Counted from the first letter of the stretch, positions 8,249 to 16,170 are shown. The stretch is DNA of 16,170 nucleotides from JBEIJQ01 sp040380145 (GCA_040380145.1 JBEIJQ010000068.1:1-16170), one strand, 5' to 3'. A program made the numbers and translations. Notes: generated by a model from the sequence alone, not told the origin.

Positions 8249-10593
8249 TACCGCTGCACCCCCAACACCACCGATCGACCCGCTTCACCGCGCAGTAGCA
8301 GCCAATACTGCCCCCTGGGAAGGGCGCCGTTGCCCCAGGGGAGGCGAATGGGGCTTTGTCCGGATGCCTCAAAGGACCAATTTTCCAGCGGGCGTCCCAG
8401 GGCGTCGAACAGCAGGGCCTGCCACTCGCCCGATGCACCGGACGGGGGCAACAGCGCGATTTCGGGCCCGGAAACGGGATTCGGGCTGACGCGCCACGCG
8501 ATCGGGCCGGCGGCGGCAGTCAATCCCAAGGCCCACTCGTTGTTGCCGCCGGGCGTCGCGAAGGGCAGCGCTTGCCAGGGCCCCGTGCCGTTGGGCAGGC
8601 GACCGTAGGAAACATTGGGGAGCTGCGGGCCGAAAGACACCGTGTCGATCGGCGAAAAACCGTCGGAGGCCGGACCGTACAGGCCCAGCGTTTCGCCGCC
8701 GGCCGAAAGGCGGAAATTGGCGTGGCGGTTGCCCTGAAAACCCTCGCCGTCGGCCCAGACCACGAGGTAGCGGTCGGGCGGCAAGGTCACGGCGGGCAAC
8801 AGCCAGCGGTCGGGGCGGACGGGATCGTCGCTCAGGTACTTGTCGCCCAAAAACACCGCCACGGTATCGGCGTTGTAGATCTCCAACCAATCATCGGCAT
8901 CTCCGTGTTCGTCCGTCCAAGCACCGGGGTTGTCGGCCATGAGTTCGTTGAGGCGCAAACGCGGGGCCGCGTAAGGCACTTGCAAAACCTCCTCGCGGCA
9001 ACGCGGGAAACGGCTCGTTTGTCCGAGCGAATCCGTTGCCTCCCAATACACCTCCAAACGCACGGAGGCCCCTGGGGCGATGGACAACGTGTCGGCGAAC
9101 AGGCTGTCGCCGGCTCCGCCGTCGCCGTGTTGGCCGTCGTCCGAGAGGTACAGGCTTTGCCAAGCGCCGCCATTGGCGCGGTAGTGCAGGCGCACCTCGG
9201 CGAGGGATTCGTCTTCGGCCACCGCCGAAAAACGCACGGGCCCCAATGAGCCGAGCAGCCGGTACCGGGCGTGGCGCAGCACGGGGCGGATATCGGCCGC
9301 TTGGGCCTGCGACAGCGCATTGGTGCGCCGGGTTTGCAGGAAATGGGTCAGGCCGTAATCCACGTGCCCGCCGAGGGGCGCCAGGAACGATTGGAAAAAA
9401 TTGGCCGTCGTGAACCCGTAATCCAAGGTCCGAAAAGAATCGGCCACCGCATAGGGCGCCACCAGGTCGCGGCGGGCCAACAGTTCGGAGGCAAACGGCT
9501 GCCCGACCAGCGTCTGCGCGAAACGGACGAGGTAATAGGTGAAGCGGTCGCGGTATTCGGGCACCGACAACACGCGTTCGTACAGGGGCCGCGATTGCGC
9601 CGAGGGTTTCCACTGATAGGCGTTGCGCACCCCCCAGTCCACCCCGAGGAAATCGATGCCGAAGGTGTTGTCCACATCGTAGGGCAGAAACACAAATCGC
9701 CGCGTGAGCGGGTCGCGGTAGAAGTAGTAGTTGTTTTGGTTGAAACTGTAGTTGTCCCAGTGCCCCGTCAGCACGTCCATGGCCATCAGGCGCAGGTAGC
9801 CGTCCACTTCCAGCACGTCCTCGAGGGCGCAGGGAAGTCCCGAGAGCGTGGCGAAGCGCAGCACGCGCACGAGTTCGACCAGATCGCCGTAGTCGTTGTC
9901 GTCGGCGTTGTTCGCCAGTCCGTAGGGCTGTCGGCCGTTCACCGCATATTGGTAGCTCAGCGGATCGGGGCCGAGGTAGGCCAGATCGGCGGGATAGAGA
10001 CACTTGTAGCGGTTGCCGGTGGAAGAACCGAAGCGCAGCTTGCAAAACTGTCCGTCGAGCGGTTCGACGGCGGTGTACAGGCCGCGGTACAGGCCGTTGA
10101 CGAACAGCTGCACATGTCCGGCCCGCTGGGCGGGCACGCCGGCGCGGCGCAGCAGATCGAGGCAGGATTTGGCTCGGCAGATCGTGGGATCGTTGTGCTC
10201 GCCGTTGAGGTTGAGCCCGTCCACGCCGAGATATTCGCGGCCCGGCACGTAGGCGTCGAACAGCACCTTGAAGGATTTTTTATCCGCTAAGCGCGAGGTG
10301 TTGCCGCGCAGGCGAAAACCGACGTCGTACAGCGTGTCGCGCAGTTGGCCGTTGTCGAATACGAACATGGCCCGCCACGGGTAGTTGCTGTTTTCGTTGC
10401 CCGTTGCCAGCAGAATGGCCAGCGAATCCGGGTGTAGGAAAACGTCCACCCGGGCAACCGTCGAATCGGCAAACAGTGGCCCGGGCGCCGGAAAGACCGG
10501 CTGGGCACGCAAAAAGCCCGCCCAAAGGAACATAGCTATCCAAACGCCGCGGAGCGGAGCGTTCTGGTGGCAGCGATAACGGGGCGGAGCCAT
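8248..10593 (-). CDS. Secreted CotH-kinase-family protein with lamin-tail domain and T9SS sorting domain
   Basis: A 781-residue exported protein. Residues 1-31 look like a signal peptide (hydrophobic IAMFLWAGFL, then RAQ). Residues about 45-450 match the CotH family of atypical protein kinases: FRLRGNTSR (93-101), KSFKVLFD (106-113), HWDNYSFNQNN (278-288) and the metal-binding-type YDVDNTFG (305-312). An Ig-like stretch follows, then a lamin-tail domain (about 545-680: LRLNELMADNP, DDWLEIYN). The C-terminus (about 700-781) is a type A T9SS sorting domain with SPNP, FDALGRP and GQYWLLL. It should cross the outer membrane by T9SS and be released or anchored at the surface. ATG at 10593 is chosen, 17 bp after the DUF4340 gene; a GTG at 10614 overlapping that gene's stop is an alternative. 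Kinase activity and target are unknown. Confidence 0.9.
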   Translation of the reverse strand: MAPPRYRCHQNAPLRGVWIAMFLWAGFLRAQPVFPAPGPLFADSTVARVDVFLHPDSLAILLATGNENSNYPWRAMFVFDNGQLRDTLYDVGFRLRGNTSRLADKKSFKVLFDAYVPGREYLGVDGLNLNGEHNDPTICRAKSCLDLLRRAGVPAQRAGHVQLFVNGLYRGLYTAVEPLDGQFCKLRFGSSTGNRYKCLYPADLAYLGPDPLSYQYAVNGRQPYGLANNADDNDYGDLVELVRVLRFATLSGLPCALEDVLEVDGYLRLMAMDVLTGHWDNYSFNQNNYYFYRDPLTRRFVFLPYDVDNTFGIDFLGVDWGVRNAYQWKPSAQSRPLYERVLSVPEYRDRFTYYLVRFAQTLVGQPFASELLARRDLVAPYAVADSFRTLDYGFTTANFFQSFLAPLGGHVDYGLTHFLQTRRTNALSQAQAADIRPVLRHARYRLLGSLGPVRFSAVAEDESLAEVRLHYRANGGAWQSLYLSDDGQHGDGGAGDSLFADTLSIAPGASVRLEVYWEATDSLGQTSRFPRCREEVLQVPYAAPRLRLNELMADNPGAWTDEHGDADDWLEIYNADTVAVFLGDKYLSDDPVRPDRWLLPAVTLPPDRYLVVWADGEGFQGNRHANFRLSAGGETLGLYGPASDGFSPIDTVSFGPQLPNVSYGRLPNGTGPWQALPFATPGGNNEWALGLTAAAGPIAWRVSPNPVSGPEIALLPPSGASGEWQALLFDALGRPLENWSFEASGQSPIRLPWGNGALPRGQYWLLLRGEAGRSVVLGVQR

Positions 10594-10610
10594 GGGCCGC
10601 AAGATGGAGA

Positions 10611-11654
10611 TCACTGCACCGATGAGCCTTGCCCGTAAAAGAACGGATAGGCGAGGAGCATTTTTTCGATGGCCCGGTGCTGCAGCAAAAAGACATCTTG
10701 GCCCTCGTTGAGCACGCCCACATAGCGCTCGATGGTCTGTCGGACGCCCACGGAGCCGTCGCCGCGGCGGTAGGTCCGGTAATCGATCGGATAGAGGTTG
10801 AGCCGTTTTTCGGTCTGGTCTTTTTGGCGGAGCGAAATCCGGCACCACAGTTCGGAGTTCAGCACCAGCGAATCGCGCAGGGGATCGTCGGAGAGGAAAT
10901 TTTCCGCGCCGACGCGCCCGAGGGTGTTCATGAACTGGGCGGTATAGGCCTGGTCGAGCTGGCCGTCGGGCAGGGCCGAGGCGGCCAGGGGCTTGACGGC
11001 ATAGCCTCCGCCGGTGTTTTCCACGCGGAAGGAAAGCGCTTTTTGTTTGGGCTCGAAGTATTCGACCTGCGCCCATTCGATCTGATCGGCGGGGACGCGG
11101 AACACTTTTTTGTCGCGCCAAAATTTTTCGAAGACCGGAAAGCGGGGCTGCAGATCGCCCACGAAGCCGGGGATGAACACTACATAGAGCCCGTTCGACG
11201 GATCGCTGTCGAGCATCCCGTGGTTGCCGTCGCCGCTCATCGCGGTTTTTCCGATGTAAAAGGCGTTCATCAGTCGTTCGCGGCGGTCATAGACCTCGAT
11301 TTTCAGCGAACCGGCGGCCATTTCCTTTTTCACCGTTTCGAGGGCGCTTTTTGGCACGGGTCGGCGCACGCGCAGGCTGGCGAGCGTTTGCAGCAGGCCC
11401 GGGCCGCGTGGATCGGCGGTAAAGCGCTGCCCGGTGTTTTTGTTGACCACGAACCAATTCTCGCCTTCCCGCTCCACGATCACGCGGTTGCCGTACTTGT
11501 CCACGATGAACACCCGTCCTATGTTCTGAGTGTCTTTCACGGCAAAGGCCTCGAACTTGTCGCCGAGCGTATCGGAGGTGCCTTTCGAACAGCGCAGGTC
11601 GCAGGAAGCGAGGCCGAGGAGGAGGAGGAGGGGAATAAGGATATTTCTGAGCAT
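10611..11654 (-). CDS. DUF4340-domain lipoprotein
   Basis: A 347-residue predicted lipoprotein. ATG at 11654 gives MLRNILIPLLLLLGLASC, a signal peptide with lipobox LASC and acylated C18; a GTG 45 bp further upstream would push the lipobox inward and is rejected. The body fits the DUF4340 family of Bacteroidota: IGRVFIVDKYGNRVIVER (45-62), the VRRPVPKSALETVKK segment (96-110), SLKIEVYDRRERLMNAFYIG (116-135) and YVVFIPGF (157-164). DUF4340 also occurs fused to gliding-motility or ABC-transport proteins, but stand-alone members have no established function. It would sit in the periplasm, anchored to the inner or outer membrane. It lies 17 bp upstream of the CotH gene, so the two are probably co-transcribed; serA lies 203 bp upstream. 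Confidence 0.88.
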   Translation of the reverse strand: MLRNILIPLLLLLGLASCDLRCSKGTSDTLGDKFEAFAVKDTQNIGRVFIVDKYGNRVIVEREGENWFVVNKNTGQRFTADPRGPGLLQTLASLRVRRPVPKSALETVKKEMAAGSLKIEVYDRRERLMNAFYIGKTAMSGDGNHGMLDSDPSNGLYVVFIPGFVGDLQPRFPVFEKFWRDKKVFRVPADQIEWAQVEYFEPKQKALSFRVENTGGGYAVKPLAASALPDGQLDQAYTAQFMNTLGRVGAENFLSDDPLRDSLVLNSELWCRISLRQKDQTEKRLNLYPIDYRTYRRGDGSVGVRQTIERYVGVLNEGQDVFLLQHRAIEKMLLAYPFFYGQGSSVQ

Positions 11655-11800
11655 TTTTTCAGAAAAAAAATTGCGCGGGGGCAAAAGTGTTCGTTTCACG
11701 GAAATCGTCTCGGGGCGGTCGGAAAGCCTTTTTTTCCTATCTCCGAAAAATAATTTTCCGAAAAAAAAGAAACTCCCGGACGGCGAAAAAGACCGCGGGG

Positions 11801-11815
11801 CGGCCGAAAGGGCCG
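11801..11815 (-). terminator. Candidate terminator hairpin after serA
   Basis: A perfect five-base-pair stem with a five-base loop (CGGCC-GAAAG-GGCCG on the plus strand) lies about 40 bp past the serA stop. On the minus strand a T5 run follows about 10 bases later, and a T8 run follows further on (11761-11768). The distance to the first T-run is longer than in a model terminator, so this is only a candidate. If real, it splits the four-gene minus-strand run into two units. Confidence 0.33.
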
Positions 11816-11857
11816 TTCCAGAGGCTCATGAGAAAACCCAGTCTGGCGGGCAAGTGT

Positions 11858-12826
11858 TCAACCGGGCGTCCCGAAAAACTCCAGCAGGATATCGGCGATT
11901 TCGAGGCCGATCTTGCCCTGGGCCTCCACGGTGGAGGCTCCGATGTGCGGCGTGACGGAGATCCGGGGGTGGTTGAGCAGATCGGCGCGCGGCATCGGCT
12001 CGTCCACGAACACGTCGAGGCCGGCGGCCATCACGCGGCCGGAGTCCAGCGCTTCCAGCAATTCGGGCTCGTTGATGGCGCCGCCGCGGGAAGTGTTGAT
12101 CAGCACGACGCCTTTTTTCATGCGCTCGAACTGTTCTTTGCCCAGTATGGATTTGCCGCCCGTGAAGGGGATGTGGATGGTGATGAAGTCCGCTTGGGGC
12201 AGCATTTCCTCCATCGAGACCGTGCGCATGGTCACCGAGAGGGCCGCGTCCTGCAGTTTGTAGAGTTCCACTTCGAGCTTGAGCTCGCGCTGTACCAAAT
12301 CCACGGGCACCACGTTCATGCCGAGGCCGAGACCGATGCGGGCCACTTCCTGTCCGATCCGGCCGAAGCCGAGCACGCCGAGGGTACGGCCGCGGAGCTG
12401 GAAGCCGAGGTCGGAGTAGTGGTCCTTGAGTTTTTTGAACTCGGTGGCTCCGCGCGTGGGCATTTCCCGATTCGACAGGTGGAGCTGGCGGGCCAGCGAG
12501 AACATGTGGGCGAACACGAGTTCGGCCACGGCCTGCGAGGAGGATCTGGGCGTGTTGATCACCTTGATGCCCTTGGATTCGGCGTAGGCCACATCGATGT
12601 TGTCGAGCCCCACGCCCCCTCGGACGATGATCTTGAGGTTGGGCGCGGCGTCGATTTCCTGTTGGCGCACCTTGGTGGCCGAGCGGACGATCAGGGCATC
12701 GTACCGGTTGAGCACGGAGGCCAGTTTGTCCTGTGGGACGCGTTCCGTGTCCACTTGGTATTCGGCCTCTTCGAGCAGCGTGATGGCATCGGCGTGGACG
12801 CCGTCGTTGGCGAGTATCCGGATCAT
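11858..12826 (-). CDS. serA: D-3-phosphoglycerate dehydrogenase (short form, no ACT domain)
   Basis: NAD-dependent enzyme oxidising 3-phosphoglycerate to 3-phosphohydroxypyruvate, the first step of serine synthesis in the cytosol. It has 322 residues with the D-isomer-specific 2-hydroxyacid dehydrogenase fold: RGGVGLDNID (69-78), Rossmann loop GFGRIGQE (153-160), acidic D176 at the end of the second strand, and catalytic R247 (NTSRGG), E276 (DVFVDEP) and H294 (TPHIGAST). A stretch at 177-206 is slightly longer than in the shortest homologues. The protein ends after the catalytic domain; long SerA forms carry a C-terminal ACT or intervening domain that binds serine. It starts 60 bp after the amidohydrolase gene. 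Another 2-hydroxyacid dehydrogenase activity cannot be excluded from sequence, but the RGGVGLDNID and GAST segments favour SerA. Confidence 0.88.
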   Translation of the reverse strand: MIRILANDGVHADAITLLEEAEYQVDTERVPQDKLASVLNRYDALIVRSATKVRQQEIDAAPNLKIIVRGGVGLDNIDVAYAESKGIKVINTPRSSSQAVAELVFAHMFSLARQLHLSNREMPTRGATEFKKLKDHYSDLGFQLRGRTLGVLGFGRIGQEVARIGLGLGMNVVPVDLVQRELKLEVELYKLQDAALSVTMRTVSMEEMLPQADFITIHIPFTGGKSILGKEQFERMKKGVVLINTSRGGAINEPELLEALDSGRVMAAGLDVFVDEPMPRADLLNHPRISVTPHIGASTVEAQGKIGLEIADILLEFFGTPG

Positions 12827-12886
12827 GGGGTCAGAATTTTGGGGGTGTTGGAAGGATCGGAGAAAAAGGATTTTGCCCGCGGCGGA

Positions 12887-14182
12887 TCAGTCCATCCGGA
12901 GGCCATATTTTTCGCGGTATTGGCGGTAGAGCGCCTTTTGTTTGTCGTCGAGGTCCAATTCCCGGCCCTGGATCCAGGCAGCGAGCACATTGGAGCTGCG
13001 CACATCGAGCGCGTCGCCCACGGTGAGGATGAAGGTGGCGTCCTTGCCGGGTTCGAGGCTGCCCACCGATGCATCGATGCCCAACAGATGGGCGGCGTCG
13101 AGGGTCAGGGCGCGCACGGCGGCCTCTTTGGGCAGGCCAAAACCGACGGCCTGTCCGGCCTGGTACATCAGGTTGCGTTGCTGCCAGCTCCCTTCGAGGC
13201 TGAAGCAGAAACGCACGCCTTTTTGGTGGAGCAGGACGGGGGTTTTGAAGGGCTGGTCGATGTCGGCGTCCTCGCGGTTGGGCAGGCTGTGGGTGGCGTG
13301 CAGGATGACGCCCACATTTTGTGCGCGCAGCGCATCGGCCACCAGCCAAGCATCGGCGCCGCCCACGAGGACGGCCTTGACGCCCGTTTCGCGCACGAAC
13401 TGCAGGGCCTCGAGGATGGATTTGGCGTCGTCCACATGGATGTACAGGCGGCTTTTTCCCGACAGCAGCGGACGCATCGCCTCGAAGCGGAGGTTTTTTT
13501 CCTTGGGCTTGGGCAGGGCGAGATAGGCTTTGGCCTCCTCGAAAAACCCGCGCAGTTCGGCCATTTGCTTGGCATACCCTTCGCTGAGGCGGATCCCCTC
13601 GGGTTCGGCCCACCAGCCCATCACCTGTACGCGCTCCGGCCAGTTGAGGTGGATCCCGTCGTCGGCCAAGTAGGCCCGCTCTTCCCAGTTCGAGTAGCTT
13701 TCGAGGCTGACCACGCTGGAAGAACCCGTGATGCGGGCACCGCCCTGCGGACAGATCTGGGCCAACAGGATGCCGTTGCTGCGGATGGTGGGCACGATGT
13801 CCGAATCGGTGTTGTAGGCGATGAGGCTGCGCACATTGGGATTGAACTCGCCCACCTCGGCGTAATCGAGCGTTGCGCGCACGGACTCGATCTCTTCCAG
13901 CCCCAAGCGGGTGTTGGGGGCGATGAAGCCGGGATAGGCGTGCAGGCCTTGGGCGTCGAGGGTGCGGTCGAAACCGCCTTTTTGGACGCGCGGGTCGGAC
14001 ATGGGCGCCACGAAGACGATCTTGCCGTTTTCCACGGCAATGGCCGCATCGGGGATAAAGCGGCCGTCGCCGAGGTGCGCGTTCACATGCGCGACGAGCA
14101 GGCTGCTGTCGCGCCCGACGGGCTTTTGGGCAAAAAGGCTGCCCGAAATGGCCGCGAAAAGAAGGACGAAAACTGTGCGCAT
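12887..14182 (-). CDS. Exported amidohydrolase-family protein lacking the HxH metal motif
   Basis: A 431-residue protein with a signal peptide (MRTVFVLLFAAISGSLFAQ), so probably periplasmic. It has the composite amidohydrolase layout: an N-terminal beta segment (AIAVENGKIVFVAP, 48-60), then YPGFIAPNTRLGLEEI (83-98), GSSSVVSLESYSNWE (153-167), IHVDD (248-252), ILHATHSLP (293-301), and a C-terminal LGIDASVGSLEPGKDATFIL (367-386) closing the small domain. The HxH that normally follows the PGFID motif is replaced by APNTR (88-92), so a normal binuclear metal site is unlikely. Similar proteins in Bacteroidota are often paired with a second, intact amidohydrolase, but none is in this window. ATG at 14182 is chosen over TTG at 14215 because it gives a proper signal peptide and sits just after a promoter. 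serA follows 60 bp downstream. Confidence 0.85.
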   Translation of the reverse strand: MRTVFVLLFAAISGSLFAQKPVGRDSSLLVAHVNAHLGDGRFIPDAAIAVENGKIVFVAPMSDPRVQKGGFDRTLDAQGLHAYPGFIAPNTRLGLEEIESVRATLDYAEVGEFNPNVRSLIAYNTDSDIVPTIRSNGILLAQICPQGGARITGSSSVVSLESYSNWEERAYLADDGIHLNWPERVQVMGWWAEPEGIRLSEGYAKQMAELRGFFEEAKAYLALPKPKEKNLRFEAMRPLLSGKSRLYIHVDDAKSILEALQFVRETGVKAVLVGGADAWLVADALRAQNVGVILHATHSLPNREDADIDQPFKTPVLLHQKGVRFCFSLEGSWQQRNLMYQAGQAVGFGLPKEAAVRALTLDAAHLLGIDASVGSLEPGKDATFILTVGDALDVRSSNVLAAWIQGRELDLDDKQKALYRQYREKYGLRMD

Positions 14183-14203
14183 GGCCTTGAACGGTATTTT
14201 CCG

Positions 14204-14234
14204 CAAAGATAGCAATTTGCGGCAAGGGGGGCAA
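14204..14234 (-). promoter_or_regulatory. Bacteroidota promoter of the amidohydrolase-serA unit
   Basis: The minus strand has TATCTTTG (14204-14211), a perfect TAnnTTTG -7 box, and TTG 20 bp upstream (14232-14234) as the -33 element. Both sequences and the spacing match the Bacteroidota primary sigma consensus. The box ends 21 bp before the ATG at 14182, leaving a leader of about 15 bases. This also supports that start codon. Confidence 0.7.
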
Positions 14235-14334
14235 GGGTGTTCGGAGAAGTGCCCGTTCGCCGGCCCCGGTGTCCGTCCAACATTTGGGGAGCAACTCGGC
14301 GGCAGTGCAGTAATTTTTTATACTTTCCTGATAA

Positions 14335-14356
14335 TTATTTTTTTATAAAAAAATAA
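14335..14356. repeat. Perfect 22-bp AT palindrome in the divergent promoter region
   Basis: The left arm is TTA, seven T and A; the right arm is its exact reverse complement. It sits in a very AT-rich island (14311-14370, 6 G or C in 60) between two GC-rich genes that diverge, so it is not needed as a terminator. The rest of the 14183-14479 gap holds the two promoters and a C-rich polA leader; no gene was seen in it. Confidence 0.8.
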
Positions 14357-14444
14357 AAAAGAAAAAAACTGGCGCGCCGCATATTCTTCAGCCCGATGTA
14401 CTTCTTTGCGCACGGCGGCGGCCGGGAATTTTCGGGGCAGGCCC

Positions 14445-14452
14445 TATCTTTG
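14445..14452 (+). promoter_or_regulatory. Candidate polA -7 promoter box TATCTTTG
   Basis: Perfect TAnnTTTG match on the plus strand, 27 bp before the polA ATG. No TTG lies 19-21 bp upstream; the nearest TTTG (14405-14408) is 36 bp away. The box is identical to the one serving the divergent amidohydrolase gene. Confidence 0.5.
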
Positions 14453-14479
14453 GCGGGGCCAACACCCTCCCTTCCGCTT

Positions 14480-16170
14480 ATGAAACTGTTTTTGCTCGAC
14501 GCCTACGCGCTCATTTACCGCGCCCATTTCGCCTTCATCAAACGCCCGATGCTCAATTCCAAGGGCGTGAACGTGTCGGCGGTGTACGGTTTCGTCAGCG
14601 GCCTTTGGGACCTGCTCCAAAAAGAACGGCCCACGCACATCGCCGTGGCCTTCGACCTCAGCGGACCCACCTTTCGCCACGAAATGTTCACCGACTACAA
14701 GGCCAACCGCGACGAACAGCCCGAGGACATCACCGTGGCCGTGCCCTACATCCGAAAGGTCTTGCAGGGCTTCGACATCCCGATCCTCGAAATGCCCGGC
14801 TACGAGGCCGACGATGTGATCGGCACGCTGGCCAAAAAAGCCGAGGCCGAAGGGTTCACGGTGTATATGATGACGCCCGACAAAGACTACGCGCAGCTGG
14901 TTTCGGAGAACATTTTCCTGTACAAGCCCGCGCGGATGGGCAACGACATCCAGGTCTGGGGCGTGCCAGAAGTACTGGCCGATTGGGGCATCCAACGGGT
15001 CGAACAGGTGGTGGATTGCCTCGGCCTGCAAGGGGATTCGATCGACAACATCCCCGGGGTGCCCGGCATCGGCCCCAAAAACGCCCAAAGCCTGCTCGCC
15101 AAGTACGGCAGTGTGGAGGGCATCCTCTCGAACCTCGACCAATTGGCGGGCAAACAACAGGAGGCCCTGCGCAAATATGCCGACCAGGCACTGCTGTCGA
15201 AAAAACTGGCCGCCATCGATCTCGCCGTTCCCGTGACCTTCGATGCCGATGCCTGCAAAATGGGCGATTGGCACCGGGACCAACTGGCGGCGGTTTTCCG
15301 CGAGCTCGAGTTCCGCTCCCTGACGGCCCGCATCCTCGGCGCCGAAGAACGGCCCGAAGCATCCGAGCCGAAAGCCGGCGCACAGGGCAATTTGTTCGGC
15401 GACGCCTCCCCTGCCGCGGCCCAGGCCGATCCGGCCCCGGCCAAAGCGGCCCTGTCCGACAAGAACATCTCCAACACGCCCCACGACTACCGCTTGGCCG
15501 ATACGCCAGAAGCACGGCGTGAACTGCTCGACCGCCTGCTCTCGTGCGACGCGGTCTGTTTCGATACCGAAACCACCGGCATCGATCCCACCGAGGCCGA
15601 ACTGGTGGGGCTTTCCTTTGCCGTGCGCCCGCAAGAGGCCTGGTATGTGCCCGTCCCGGAAAAGCCCGAGGAAGCCCGCCAAGCGCTGGCTTTTTTCAAA
15701 CCTTTTTTTGAAAACGAACGAATCGCCAAGATCGGGCAGAACATCAAGTACGACGTCATCGTGCTGCGCTTCCACGGGGTGGAGGTGAAAGGGACTTTTT
15801 ACGATACGATGATCGCCCACTACCTGTTGGAGCCCGACCGGCGGCACAACATGGACTACCTGGCCGAAACCTACCTCGACTATTCGCCCGTGCCCATCGA
15901 GAGCCTGATCGGCAAAAAAGGCAAAAACCAGCTCTCGATGCGCGATGTGCCCCTGCGCAAATTGGCCGATTACGCCGCCGAAGACGCCGATGTGACCCTC
16001 CAGCTCCGCGAGGTGCTCTTTCCCCAGATGACCGAGGCCGTCCGCAAACTGTACGACGAGGTGGAAGCCCCGATCATCCGCGTGCTGGCCGACATCGAGT
16101 CCGAGGGCGTGCGCATCGATCCGGATTTTCTGACGGCCTATTCGTCCGTGCTGGAAAAAGAGATCAAGGA
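14480..16170 (+). CDS. polA: DNA polymerase I, N-terminal part (truncated by the window end)
   Basis: Repair and Okazaki-fragment-processing polymerase; the first 563 residues are visible and the frame runs off the right edge. The 5' nuclease domain (1-about 285) keeps its metal ligands: D7 (LLDAYALIYR), D59 (VAFD), YEADDVIG (108-115), TPDKDYAQL (132-140) and D186/D189 in the helix-hairpin region (GDSIDNIPGVPGIGPK, 185-200). An Ala/Pro-rich linker (about 290-330) follows. The 3'-5' exonuclease domain (about 335-515) has an intact DEDD set: D362 and E364 (FDTETTG), D425 (GQNIKYD) and D502 (YAAEDAD), so proofreading should work. The polymerase domain is only just reached. ATG at 14480 begins directly with the conserved MKLFLLD. 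The gene is divergent from the amidohydrolase gene. Confidence 0.97.
   Translation, partial: MKLFLLDAYALIYRAHFAFIKRPMLNSKGVNVSAVYGFVSGLWDLLQKERPTHIAVAFDLSGPTFRHEMFTDYKANRDEQPEDITVAVPYIRKVLQGFDIPILEMPGYEADDVIGTLAKKAEAEGFTVYMMTPDKDYAQLVSENIFLYKPARMGNDIQVWGVPEVLADWGIQRVEQVVDCLGLQGDSIDNIPGVPGIGPKNAQSLLAKYGSVEGILSNLDQLAGKQQEALRKYADQALLSKKLAAIDLAVPVTFDADACKMGDWHRDQLAAVFRELEFRSLTARILGAEERPEASEPKAGAQGNLFGDASPAAAQADPAPAKAALSDKNISNTPHDYRLADTPEARRELLDRLLSCDAVCFDTETTGIDPTEAELVGLSFAVRPQEAWYVPVPEKPEEARQALAFFKPFFENERIAKIGQNIKYDVIVLRFHGVEVKGTFYDTMIAHYLLEPDRRHNMDYLAETYLDYSPVPIESLIGKKGKNQLSMRDVPLRKLADYAAEDADVTLQLREVLFPQMTEAVRKLYDEVEAPIIRVLADIESEGVRIDPDFLTAYSSVLEKEIK

Noticed and set aside
6523..8298. 591-codon open frame on the plus strand opposite the restriction-modification gene
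   Set aside because: It is the antisense of a gene with recognisable nuclease and methyltransferase motifs; no family resemblance and no promoter was seen.
10594..11121. Upstream extension of the CotH frame
   Set aside because: It would run through the DUF4340 gene in another frame and bury the signal peptide; ATG at 10593 explains the protein fully.
11682..11689. Near-match CACTTTTG to the -7 box upstream of the DUF4340 gene
   Set aside because: One consensus base is missing and there is no TTG -33 element at the right distance.
11687..14212. 841-codon open frame on the plus strand
   Set aside because: It runs antisense to serA and the amidohydrolase gene, both with clear family motifs. 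Its His/Gly/Gln/Val-rich product is typical of the antisense of GC-rich genes.
12831..14294. 487-codon minus-strand frame overlapping the amidohydrolase gene
   Set aside because: Out-of-frame shadow, rich in Arg, Pro and Gly, without signal peptide or domain features; the other frame has both.

Overview
The window looks like a chromosomal segment of a GC-rich member of the Bacteroidota. The evidence is a secreted CotH-family protein ending in a type IX secretion (T9SS) sorting domain, a DUF4340 lipoprotein of the kind common in this phylum, a short SerA without an ACT domain, and promoter -7 boxes of the Bacteroidota form TAnnTTTG (TATCTTTG twice, TATATTTG once) with no clear Shine-Dalgarno sequences. 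The genus cannot be read from the sequence; a Saprospiria- or Cytophagia-like lineage is a guess from GC content and gene types.

Layout, left to right. (1) 35-3893, minus strand: recJ, then a POT-family peptide transporter with an unusually large loop before its last membrane helix. (2) 4111-7914, minus strand: one very large gene for a single-polypeptide type IIG restriction-modification enzyme (N-terminal nuclease, adenine methyltransferase, TaqI-like specificity domain). It has a strongly AT-rich island over the specificity region. A hairpin plus T-run terminator lies just past its stop. Its 333-bp upstream gap holds a candidate promoter, a possible 45-residue ORF, two dyads and a run of ten G. 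(3) 8248-14182, minus strand, probably one transcription unit or two: a secreted amidohydrolase-like protein, serA, a DUF4340 lipoprotein and the CotH-LTD-T9SS protein. (4) 14480 to the right edge, plus strand: polA, cut by the window end, divergent from the amidohydrolase gene across a 297-bp promoter region with a 10% GC core.

Functionally, recJ and polA are repair and replication genes, serA starts serine synthesis, and the POT transporter takes up small peptides. The DUF4340-CotH pair belongs to the cell envelope or secretome. The restriction-modification gene is the accessory element: it stands alone, without a separate methyltransferase or specificity gene, and its composition is mosaic. 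No tRNA, rRNA, CRISPR array, insertion sequence or integrase was seen. The long ORFs on the plus strand between 446 and 14212 are antisense shadows of the minus-strand genes.
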